Source: Auritidibacter sp. Marseille-P8566
GTDB taxonomy: Bacteria; Bacteroidota; Bacteroidia; Flavobacteriales; Flavobacteriaceae
Direction: 5' to 3'
NCBI GenBank assembly: GCA_943325595.2
Contig: CALPQA020000008.1
Coordinates: 1-16,600 of the forward strand
Length of the DNA: 16,600 nt
Below, piece by piece: positions 7,432-14,477 of this stretch. The notes below the pieces were generated by a model, which worked only from the letters and a program-made list of their open reading frames with translations, had not been told where the DNA came from and did no database searches. Made by a program: the position numbers and the translations under genes. Within the stretch, counting starts at the first letter, position 1, and each line of letters starts with the position of its first letter.

Positions 7432-8850
7432 ATGTCAAAGTTACTAGACGAAGCTTTTAGAGATACCATCGGAACGATTGATGAAGAAGGACATAGAAAA
7501 TTTATTTTTCCAAAAAAGCCTTCGGGAAAATTCTATGAATATAGAAAATGGGTAAGTTATTTTCTACTAATTGTACTTATTGCCAATCCTTTTGTAAAAA
7601 TTAATGGCAATCAGTTTATGATGTTCAATGTTTTAGAACGTCGTTTCAATATTTTTGGATTTCCATTCTGGCCACAAGATTTTTATCTGTTTGTGCTTTT
7701 CATGATTGTGGGAGTCGTATTCGTAATTCTATTTACAGTAATTTTTGGGCGAATATTTTGTGGTTGGATTTGTCCACAAACCATATTTTTAGAAATGGTT
7801 TTCCGTAGAATTGAATATTGGATTGAAGGAGATCGTGGCGCTCAAATTCGCTTGTCAAAACAAGAATGGAACGCAGAAAAAATTAGAAAAAAAGGTATTA
7901 AATGGTCTGTATTTCTTATCATTTCTTTTTTGATTGCCAACGTTTTTTTGGCTTATCTTATAAGTAGCGACGAATTACTAAAAATGATTGAGGAAGGACC
8001 AGCGAATCACGTAAGCACTTTAATTTCATTGTCAATATTTACAGGTGTTTTCTATTTTATTTTCGCTTGGTTCAGAGAACAAGTTTGTATAATTGCGTGC
8101 CCTTATGGTAGATTACAAGGCGTATTATTAGACAATAAATCTATAAATGTTGCTTATGATTTTGTTCGCGGCGAAAAAGAAGTTGGACGCGCCAAATTCA
8201 ATAAAAATGAAGATAGAGCAACCACAGGAAAAGGCGATTGCATTGACTGCAAACTTTGTGTGCATGTTTGTCCAACAGGTATTGACATTAGAAACGGGAC
8301 ACAACTTGAATGTATTAATTGTACGGCCTGTATAGATGAATGTGATTCAATAATGGAAAGTGTAGGTTTGCCAAAAGGGTTAATTCGCTATGCTTCTGAG
8401 GATGAAATTGAAAAAAAATCAAAATTCAAATTTACAACTAGAATGAAAGGCTATACTTCTGTTCTATTTATTTTAATTGGAGTTTTAGTTGGATTATTAT
8501 TTCTTAGAACTGATATTGAAGCAACGATATTGAGGCTTCCAGGACAACTATACCAACATAAAGGCGACAACATTAGTAATGTTTACACGTTTAAAATTAT
8601 TAATAAAACCAATAATGATTTTAACGATATTCACTTTAAGTTGGATGGAATCAAAGGTAATTTGAAAGTTGTAGGAGTTCAGGATTTAAAAGTTCCTAGA
8701 CAAGGAATGAATGAAGGTACTTTATTTATTGAAATCAATCAATTTTTATTGGAAAGCGATAAAACTAAAATTAAAATTGATGTTTATGATGGCAACAAAA
8801 AAATCGAATCGAGTACGACTAACTTTTTAAGTCCTCGAAGTTTTAATTAG
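7432..8850 (+). CDS. ccoG: CcoG/RdxA/FixG membrane ferredoxin-type protein for cbb3 oxidase biogenesis
   Basis: A 472-residue membrane Fe-S protein. Hydrophobic segments lie at about 37-56, 84-111, 155-177, 193-214 and 342-359. Cysteine motifs follow in order: CGWICP (C110, C114), CIIACP (C219, C223), and two [4Fe-4S] ferredoxin motifs CxxCxxCxxxC (C270, C273, C276, C280; C294, C297, C300, C304). The C-terminal 110 residues form the Ig-like FixG accessory domain outside the membrane. In Rhodobacter, CcoG has been described as a cupric reductase that works in copper delivery to cbb3 oxidase, which fits its place behind the subunits here. The gap to ccoP is 98 bases; I found no convincing promoter or operator in it. 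fixH follows after 22 bases. Confidence 0.95.
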   Translation: MSKLLDEAFRDTIGTIDEEGHRKFIFPKKPSGKFYEYRKWVSYFLLIVLIANPFVKINGNQFMMFNVLERRFNIFGFPFWPQDFYLFVLFMIVGVVFVILFTVIFGRIFCGWICPQTIFLEMVFRRIEYWIEGDRGAQIRLSKQEWNAEKIRKKGIKWSVFLIISFLIANVFLAYLISSDELLKMIEEGPANHVSTLISLSIFTGVFYFIFAWFREQVCIIACPYGRLQGVLLDNKSINVAYDFVRGEKEVGRAKFNKNEDRATTGKGDCIDCKLCVHVCPTGIDIRNGTQLECINCTACIDECDSIMESVGLPKGLIRYASEDEIEKKSKFKFTTRMKGYTSVLFILIGVLVGLLFLRTDIEATILRLPGQLYQHKGDNISNVYTFKIINKTNNDFNDIHFKLDGIKGNLKVVGVQDLKVPRQGMNEGTLFIEINQFLLESDKTKIKIDVYDGNKKIESSTTNFLSPRSFN

Positions 8851-8872
8851 AATAAATTAAATATAATAAACA

Positions 8873-9322
8873 ATGAAAATTAACTGGGGAACTTCTATTG
8901 TAATTGCTTTTGCATTATTCATGACCTTTATTTTATACTTTGTTTTTCAAGTGCAATCGAATTCAAAGTACGATAATGATTTGGTAGTTGAAGAATACTA
9001 TAAACATGACGCACATTTTGGAGACGAGATGAAAAGAGTTCAAAATGCAAATGACTTGGTTCAAAAGCCAATAATTACAGTGTCAAAAGTGGGTATCACA
9101 ATTGTTTTTTCTAAAGAATTTGCACCAAAAAAAATAAAAGGAATAGTGTCCCTGTATAGACCGTCTAACAAAAAATTAGATTTTGAAGTTCCGATTTCAA
9201 TATCTAATCCAACTTTGCTCATACCTAATTCAAATTTGGTAGGCGGTCGATGGGACATTAATATGGAATGGCAATACGAAGGAAAGTCCTATCTCACAAA
9301 AGAAACTATTTATATTAATTAG
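8873..9322 (+). CDS. ccoH: CcoH/FixH-like cbb3 oxidase assembly protein
   Basis: A 149-residue protein with one N-terminal membrane helix (about residues 6-27, from NWGTSIVIAFALF) and a periplasmic domain. The segment DNDLVVEEYYKHDAHF after the helix is typical of FixH proteins of this phylum, and the C-terminal part is a beta-rich Ig-like domain. FixH/CcoH is required for assembly or stability of the cbb3 complex. It lies 22 bases after ccoG and 11 bases before the SafE-like gene, so it is part of the same transcript. Confidence 0.88.
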   Translation: MKINWGTSIVIAFALFMTFILYFVFQVQSNSKYDNDLVVEEYYKHDAHFGDEMKRVQNANDLVQKPIITVSKVGITIVFSKEFAPKKIKGIVSLYRPSNKKLDFEVPISISNPTLLIPNSNLVGGRWDINMEWQYEGKSYLTKETIYIN

Positions 9323-9333
9323 TGTAAAATCAC

Positions 9334-10035
9334 ATGCTATTCACAGCTTTCATTTTTGGACTTATATCAAGCTTTCACTGCATCGGAATGTGTGGCCCTA
9401 TAGCTATGATGTTACCCGTAGATCAAAATAATCAAGCGAAGAAAGTGACTCAAATAATTACATATCATATTGGAAGATTGACTGCGTATGCAACAATTGG
9501 ACTTATTTTTGGGTTATTAGGAAAAGGAATTTTGATGGCTGGATTACAACAAAAACTTTCCATTTTTATTGGAATTGCAATGATTTTAATAATTTTAATA
9601 CCCGAAAAAGTAATTGCTAAATACAATTTTTCGAAGCCTATTTTTAAATTTATATCGAAAGTAAAAACCGCTTTAGGAAGTCAATTTAGAAACAAAAGTT
9701 ACAAGTCGTTCTTTACTATTGGTTTACTGAATGGTTTTTTGCCCTGCGGAATGGTTTATGTTGCTTTGTTTGGTGCAATTGCGATGCAAAGCCCAGTTTA
9801 CGGTGCCTTCTATATGATTTTATTTGGACTTGGAACTGTTCCAATGATGAGCAGCGTCGTTTATCTTAGTGCTTTTTTGACGTTGCCAATTCGAAATAAA
9901 ATCCAAAGAGTTATTCCATACGTTGCGGTGTTTTTAGGAATTGTATTTATATTGAGAGGCCTAGGTTTAGGAATTCCATATATTTCTCCATCAAACATGA
10001 GTTTGTTCGTTCAAGAACAACCCAATTGTCATTAA
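9334..10035 (+). CDS. TauE/SafE-like (COG2836) membrane protein of the cco cluster
   Basis: A 233-residue polytopic membrane protein with about six predicted helices. It begins with a helix carrying HCIGMCGP (H15, C16, C20) and repeats a related motif in the second half as NGFLPCGMVY (C138), the pattern of the COG2836 sulphite exporter TauE/SafE-like family, which is related to DsbD-type membrane domains. Members often sit next to ccoG, ccoH, ccoI and ccoS. The membrane cysteines and the end NCH suggest thiol or copper handling rather than sulphite export, but this is inference from context. It is the last gene of the block; its stop is 2 bases from the stop of the convergent hemN. Confidence 0.85.
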   Translation: MLFTAFIFGLISSFHCIGMCGPIAMMLPVDQNNQAKKVTQIITYHIGRLTAYATIGLIFGLLGKGILMAGLQQKLSIFIGIAMILIILIPEKVIAKYNFSKPIFKFISKVKTALGSQFRNKSYKSFFTIGLLNGFLPCGMVYVALFGAIAMQSPVYGAFYMILFGLGTVPMMSSVVYLSAFLTLPIRNKIQRVIPYVAVFLGIVFILRGLGLGIPYISPSNMSLFVQEQPNCH

Positions 10036-10037
10036 AA

Positions 10038-11402
10038 TTATATTGTCATAGAAAACAACTGAGTTCCTGGTGCTTTTCGTTTTAGCAATAAGTCAAAACC
10101 CATACAAATATTACGAACAAATGGTTTTCCTGCTTCAGTGACTGTAATTTTTTTATCTCCAATAAGTAGTAATCCATCTTTTTCCATTTCTCTTAATTCA
10201 GTTAAAATTTCTGGAATTTCTTCAAAATAAGTTGCAGGATTATCCCATGAAGTTTCAAATCGGCACATCAAATTCAGAATGTGTTTTCGAATGATGAGGT
10301 CTTCGACTTTCAATAAATGGCCTCGAAAAAGGGGTAATTTATTCAAATCTAAAAGTTGGTAATAGGTTTCTAAGTCTTTGACATTTTGAGCAAAACTGTA
10401 CCAACTATCACTAATCGATGAAACTCCTAAACCAATCATTAATTGTGTTTTTGAGGAGCTGTACCCCATAAAGTTTCGATGTAATTTTCCTGTCTTAAAA
10501 GAGTGGTATAAACTGTCGTTTTTTAATGCAAAATGATCCATTCCTATTTCATAATAGCCATTCTCAAAAAGTGATTTTTTGCCAATTTCATACAGCATTC
10601 TTTTCTCTTCGTCTTTTGGAATGTCTTCATCTTTAAATCCTCGTTGTCCATTTCCCTTAATCCAGGGCACGTGTGCATAACTGTAAAAGGCGAGCCTGTC
10701 TGGTTGTAAAGATTTCGTTTTTTCAATGGTATCAATTACGTCTTCAATTTCTTGAAAAGGCAATCCAAAAATAATATCATGCCCAATTGATGTATAACCT
10801 ATCTCTCTTGCCCAAAATGTAGCTCTGGCTACGTTTTGAAAAGGTTGTTCTCTGTGAATTGCTTTTTGTACTTTTTCAGAGTAATCCTGTACTCCATAAC
10901 TGACTCTTCGGAACCCTAAATCGTATAGTTTTTGTAAATGTTCCCGGGTTGTGTTGTTGGGATGACCTTCAAAACTGAATTCGTAATTTGGTGCTTTTTC
11001 TGCATGAGAAAAAATCCCGTTTATTAGATTTTCTAAGCTATCTGTCGAGAAAAATGTTGGAGTTCCTCCTCCTAAATGGATTTCTTTGATTAATGGTTTT
11101 TCTTCAAGAATTGCACAATATAAGGCCCATTCCTTCAAAACAGCTTCTATATAAGGATTTTCTACACTATGATTTTTGGTAATTCTTTTGTTACAACCGC
11201 AAAAAGTGCACAAGCTTTCGCAAAAGGGCAAATGAATATAGAGACTTATTCCTTCGGTAGAATTGCTTTCAATGAATGATTTCTTCAATGTTTCTAACCA
11301 AATTTCGTGATTGAAACTGCTTTCATCCCAATAAGGAACCGTGGGATAGCTAGTATAACGAGGTCCTGGAACGTTGTATTTTTGAAGAAGTGAAGTATTC
11401 AT
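10038..11402 (-). CDS. hemN: Oxygen-independent coproporphyrinogen III oxidase (radical SAM)
   Basis: A 454-residue radical SAM enzyme that decarboxylates coproporphyrinogen III to protoporphyrinogen IX without oxygen, in the cytoplasm. Visible HemN features are the N-terminal GPRYTSYPTVPYW, the cluster motif CxxxCxxC (C61, C65, C68) followed by C70 in CESLCTFCGC, the SAM-binding GGGTPTFF (111-118), and a C-terminal HemN domain. The C70 extension distinguishes true HemN from HemW-like proteins. It has its own promoter (-7 element at 11425-11432) with an FNR-type palindrome at 11455-11468 and is separated from the upstream DUF349 gene by a terminator. The enzyme supplies haem under low oxygen, when the cbb3 oxidase with its b and c haems is made. 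Confidence 0.96.
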   Translation of the reverse strand: MNTSLLQKYNVPGPRYTSYPTVPYWDESSFNHEIWLETLKKSFIESNSTEGISLYIHLPFCESLCTFCGCNKRITKNHSVENPYIEAVLKEWALYCAILEEKPLIKEIHLGGGTPTFFSTDSLENLINGIFSHAEKAPNYEFSFEGHPNNTTREHLQKLYDLGFRRVSYGVQDYSEKVQKAIHREQPFQNVARATFWAREIGYTSIGHDIIFGLPFQEIEDVIDTIEKTKSLQPDRLAFYSYAHVPWIKGNGQRGFKDEDIPKDEEKRMLYEIGKKSLFENGYYEIGMDHFALKNDSLYHSFKTGKLHRNFMGYSSSKTQLMIGLGVSSISDSWYSFAQNVKDLETYYQLLDLNKLPLFRGHLLKVEDLIIRKHILNLMCRFETSWDNPATYFEEIPEILTELREMEKDGLLLIGDKKITVTEAGKPFVRNICMGFDLLLKRKAPGTQLFSMTI

Positions 11403-11424
11403 TTCGCAGTTTTTTTTAACTAAC

Positions 11425-11432
11425 CAAAATTA
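11425..11432 (-). promoter_or_regulatory. -7 element of the hemN promoter
   Basis: On the minus strand this reads TAATTTTG, a perfect TAnnTTTG and the same octamer as before ccoS. Transcription would start near 11419, about 17 bases before the hemN ATG. There is no good -33 box; the FNR-type palindrome ends 22 bases upstream of this element. Confidence 0.6.
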
Positions 11433-11454
11433 CAGTTACTTCAAAATAATTAAA

Positions 11455-11468
11455 ATGATAATTATCAT
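11455..11468. promoter_or_regulatory. FNR/CRP-type operator upstream of hemN
   Basis: ATGATAATTATCAT is a fully palindromic 14-mer with the same half sites as the operator at 1134-1147. The centre lies 29.5 bases upstream of the first base of the hemN -7 element, as at ccoI and ccoS. It sits between the terminator of the DUF349 gene and hemN, so it can serve only hemN on this strand. Confidence 0.77.
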
Positions 11469-11484
11469 ATTCATTTCTAATTAT

Positions 11485-11513
11485 AAAAAAACCCCGCTAT
11501 ATGCGAGGTTTTT
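11485..11513 (-). terminator. Rho-independent terminator of the DUF349 gene
   Basis: On the minus strand CCTCGC pairs with GCGGGG (one G-U wobble) around a 5-base loop ATATA, and the stem is followed by seven T residues. An A run on the 5' side extends the pairing into the T run. It starts 18 bases after the stop of the DUF349 gene and isolates it from hemN. Confidence 0.85.
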
Positions 11514-11531
11514 AAGGCTGTTTAATAGAAG

Positions 11532-13580
11532 TTATTCAACTTTTATACTGCGTATTTGTTTTAGTTTTTCTTTCCAAACATCTAAACTTTCTTTATGAAT
11601 TGCGATGTTTTTGCGAACTTCTAAAACTATAGAATTTTCTTTTTTAGCATTTCTAGTATTTGCAAAAAACTGAATGTTATTCTCTAATTGGAAAATTTCA
11701 TTTTGAACTTCTTCAATTTTGCGCATTAAGAATATTTTTTCGTTTTCTAATTTTCTAGTGTCATTAGATTCAGATAAATTACCAACTCTATTTGAAAAAC
11801 GAACCATGTCAGTTTCTTTTTTGCTTAAGCTTAATTTCTCAAATAAGGCATCCAAGATTTTATTGAATTTTCCTTCAATATGACGTCTTGCAAAAGGTAC
11901 TTTTCCAAATCCTTTCCATGTTTCGATGTGCAATTTTATGGCATCTAAATCGGCTTTGTGTTCGCCAATTAATTGAAAAGCTCTCAAGGTTTCTAAATAG
12001 GCTTTTTTCTTTTCAAAAGCTTCAACTTCATCAACATTTACTTCTGTTTTTTGAGCTTTTAAAATATCAAAATAATGATTACATGCTGCTTTAAATTCTG
12101 CCCAAATTGCATCTGAATATTTTCTTGGAACATGTCCAATCAATTTCCATTCTTCTTGAATTTGCTTCATTAATGGGGTAGTTGTTGCAAAGTCTTCGCT
12201 TGCTTGAAGTGCTTTTGCTTTTGCTACTAATTCCGTTTTCTTGTTTAAATTGTCTTGTTGTTCTTTTTTAATGTCTTTGTAAAATGAATTTTTAAAAGAA
12301 TTAAAATTACGAACTGCAGTTTTGAATGCAGCCCAGGTACTTTCGTTTACGTCTGCAGGTACTTTTCCAGCAGCAAAAAAGGCATTTCTTAACGCTTCAA
12401 CTTTGTCAATTTGACCTTGCCACTGACTATGAACAGCTACTTTTTCAGTTGCTAACGCTTCAATTTGAGCAATAATATCTTTTTTACTAGCCAAGTTTTC
12501 ACTTTCAGTACCTCTTTGTGCTTCAAATAAAAGTTCTCTTTTATCGTGCATTTGCTTGGTTAAATCGCTAAATTTATTCCAAATTTCTTCACGGTGTTCT
12601 CTTGAAACCGGACCGATATCTTCTTTCCAAATTTTATGTAAATCTTGCAATTCGCGGAACGCTTTATTGACATCTGCCTCTAAAACTAATTCTTCAACGC
12701 GGGCTACAATTTTTTGTTTTAACTCTAAATTATGTTTGAAATCCAAGTCTCTTGCCTCACGATCTAAGTGCAAATAGTCATAGAAATTTTCAACATGAAA
12801 ATGATAATTATTCCAAACGTGGTTGTATTTGTCTTTTGGAATTGAACCCGTATTTTTCCAACGTTCTCTTAATTCATTAAAGTGTTTTAGAGTGTCTTTA
12901 ATGTTTTCTTGTGGGTTTATAAGTTCTTTCAATTCCTCTACAATAGCCAAACGCAATTCTAAGTTGGTTTTTAAATTGTTTTGTAAACTTTTAAAATGGG
13001 CATTCTTTTTTTCTCTAAAAAGAGTATATAATTGGTCAAATTTTGACTTTAAAGGCAAATGGTATTGAAATTCTTCGGTGCTTTCAGGGTTTTCAGCAAT
13101 GAATTCCTCTTTTTTCTCTTCAATAAAATGATTGTATTTTGCAAGAAAAGAATTTTTAAGTTCTTCAACATGATCTTTAACCGACATTACTTTTTCAACT
13201 TCTACTAATTGTTCCAACTCTTTTACAAGTTCGTCCATAGATAAAGTTTCATAATCAAGCATCGGAATTTCATGACGATTTTTTAAAGTTTCATCTTCGT
13301 TTTCGGCTGCGTTTTCGGTTTCAATTGCAGTAATTGCAGTTGCGACGTCGTTTGCTTCTACTTCAGGAATTTCCTCGCTTATTGCGGTAATTTCCTCGTC
13401 AGTTTCTACAAGTGTCTCCTCTGGAGTTACAGGTGCAACTTCAACAATTTCAACTTGATCTTCAGTAGGTTCAGCAATTTCTTGGATTTCTGTTTGAGCC
13501 GCTTCTTGCGACACATTTTCTAAACTTCCATCTGTCTCGTTAAGATTTACTGACAGGTTATCATTCTTTTCTTCTAACAT
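11532..13580 (-). CDS. DUF349 repeat protein, function unknown
   Basis: A 682-residue predicted cytoplasmic protein. The first 120 residues are acidic and of low complexity (Glu, Val, Thr, Ala), probably disordered. The rest is helical and holds about five DUF349 repeats, each with a W-K...G-x-V/I-P core followed by W-x-x-F: near residues 237-275 (RERWKNTGSIP), 312-350 (HKIWKEDIGPV), 395-435 (FFAAGKVP), 475-510 (EEWKLIGHVP) and 550-590 (ETWKGFGKVP). A coiled coil is likely at the C-terminus (about 615-680). No enzymatic motif is seen. The frame stays open upstream to a TTG at 13646 and an ATG at 13601, but a promoter-like sequence lies at 13616-13647 with a start of transcription near 13610, so the ATG at 13580 (MLEEKNDN) is preferred. 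No biochemical function is established for this family to my knowledge. Confidence 0.88.
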   Translation of the reverse strand: MLEEKNDNLSVNLNETDGSLENVSQEAAQTEIQEIAEPTEDQVEIVEVAPVTPEETLVETDEEITAISEEIPEVEANDVATAITAIETENAAENEDETLKNRHEIPMLDYETLSMDELVKELEQLVEVEKVMSVKDHVEELKNSFLAKYNHFIEEKKEEFIAENPESTEEFQYHLPLKSKFDQLYTLFREKKNAHFKSLQNNLKTNLELRLAIVEELKELINPQENIKDTLKHFNELRERWKNTGSIPKDKYNHVWNNYHFHVENFYDYLHLDREARDLDFKHNLELKQKIVARVEELVLEADVNKAFRELQDLHKIWKEDIGPVSREHREEIWNKFSDLTKQMHDKRELLFEAQRGTESENLASKKDIIAQIEALATEKVAVHSQWQGQIDKVEALRNAFFAAGKVPADVNESTWAAFKTAVRNFNSFKNSFYKDIKKEQQDNLNKKTELVAKAKALQASEDFATTTPLMKQIQEEWKLIGHVPRKYSDAIWAEFKAACNHYFDILKAQKTEVNVDEVEAFEKKKAYLETLRAFQLIGEHKADLDAIKLHIETWKGFGKVPFARRHIEGKFNKILDALFEKLSLSKKETDMVRFSNRVGNLSESNDTRKLENEKIFLMRKIEEVQNEIFQLENNIQFFANTRNAKKENSIVLEVRKNIAIHKESLDVWKEKLKQIRSIKVE

Positions 13581-13615
13581 TTTTAAATGTTTAAGGTTCA
13601 TATTATTTAATGCCC

Positions 13616-13647
13616 GAAAGATAACAAAAGCCAAATCAAAATTCAAA
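13616..13647 (-). promoter_or_regulatory. Probable promoter of the DUF349 gene
   Basis: On the minus strand a TTTG -33 box (13644-13647) is followed after 20 bases by TATCTTTC (13616-13623), which matches TAnnTTTG except for the last base. This is the ordinary two-element Bacteroidota promoter, in contrast to the operator-linked promoters at ccoI, ccoS and hemN. Start of transcription is expected near 13610. Confidence 0.5.
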
Positions 13648-13726
13648 GATTTTTCGATAATTAAACCAAAATAGGGGATAAAATGTGGTTTTTAAACGTT
13701 ATGAGTGTTTAATTTATTTATTGGAG

Positions 13727-14470
13727 TCATTTTTTGTTCCAAATCTCCCACGCTTTTTCAGCTTGAAAAACTAGCATATCCAATCCGTTTTTGACAATAG
13801 CACCCTGTTGCTTCGCTTTTTGAAGAAATAAGGTTTCAGCTGGATTATAAATCAAATCGAAAGCTATGTGTTTTGGTGTAAAAAATTCATATGGAATTTC
13901 GGGACAAGTAGCTACGTTTGGCGCTGTTCCTAATGGAGTGCAATTAATAATTATTTGGTATTCTGTAAATGTCGAAGCATTAATTTGGCTGTAGCCAATA
14001 GTATTTTCTGATGAAGTTCTTGAAACGTAAGTCGTGGTTATTCCCATCTGATTCAAAGCATACGCTACAGCTTTTGAGGCACCACCTGTTCCTAGTAATA
14101 ACGCTTTTTTGTGATGCGGATGCAATAACGGTTCAAGGGCTTTTTGGAAACCGTAATAATCAGTGTTGTATCCTTTTAACTTTCCGTTTTTAGCAAATCG
14201 AATAGTGTTTACAGCACCAATTGCAGTCGCTTTTTTAGATAATTTATCCAAGTAGGGAATGATCGTTTCTTTATAGGGAATGGTTACGTTCAATCCTTTT
14301 AAATCTTGATTGTTTTGCAAGAAAATAGGGAATTCGGCAATGTCTTGAAAGTCTAAATTTTCATAGGAATAATCTAATAAATTCAGGTTTTCAAACTTTT
14401 TTGTAAAATGTGCTTTAGAAAAGGAATAGCCAATATTTTTACCTACCAAACCGAACCGATGTTTTGCCAT
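13727..14470 (-). CDS. aroE: Shikimate dehydrogenase
   Basis: A 247-residue enzyme that reduces 3-dehydroshikimate to shikimate with NADPH, step four of the chorismate pathway. The shikimate-binding serines are in GYSFSKAHF (S16, S18). The catalytic lysine is K67 in NVTIPYKE, followed by N88 in GAVNTI and N102/D104 in GYNTDYYGF. The nucleotide-binding loop is GTGGASKAV (about 127-135). Length and motif order are those of AroE, slightly short compared with E. coli but usual for this phylum. It starts 7 bases after the stop of the TPR gene, so the two are cotranscribed. A 146-base gap separates it from the DUF349 gene downstream, which has its own promoter; I see no strong terminator in that gap. 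Confidence 0.95.
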   Translation of the reverse strand: MAKHRFGLVGKNIGYSFSKAHFTKKFENLNLLDYSYENLDFQDIAEFPIFLQNNQDLKGLNVTIPYKETIIPYLDKLSKKATAIGAVNTIRFAKNGKLKGYNTDYYGFQKALEPLLHPHHKKALLLGTGGASKAVAYALNQMGITTTYVSRTSSENTIGYSQINASTFTEYQIIINCTPLGTAPNVATCPEIPYEFFTPKHIAFDLIYNPAETLFLQKAKQQGAIVKNGLDMLVFQAEKAWEIWNKK

Positions 14471-14477
14471 TCAAATT

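Noticed and set aside
10025..10049. Direct repeat ATTGTCAT in the safE/hemN junction
   Set aside because: Two 8-base copies lie in the coding ends of the two convergent genes and form no inverted structure; it is probably chance.
13581..13646. N-terminal extension of the DUF349 protein from a TTG at 13646 or an ATG at 13601
   Set aside because: The extension overlaps a TTTG-N20-TATCTTTC promoter-like sequence whose transcription start would be near 13610; the ATG at 13601 would have almost no leader, and the protein looks natural from MLEEKNDN at 13580.
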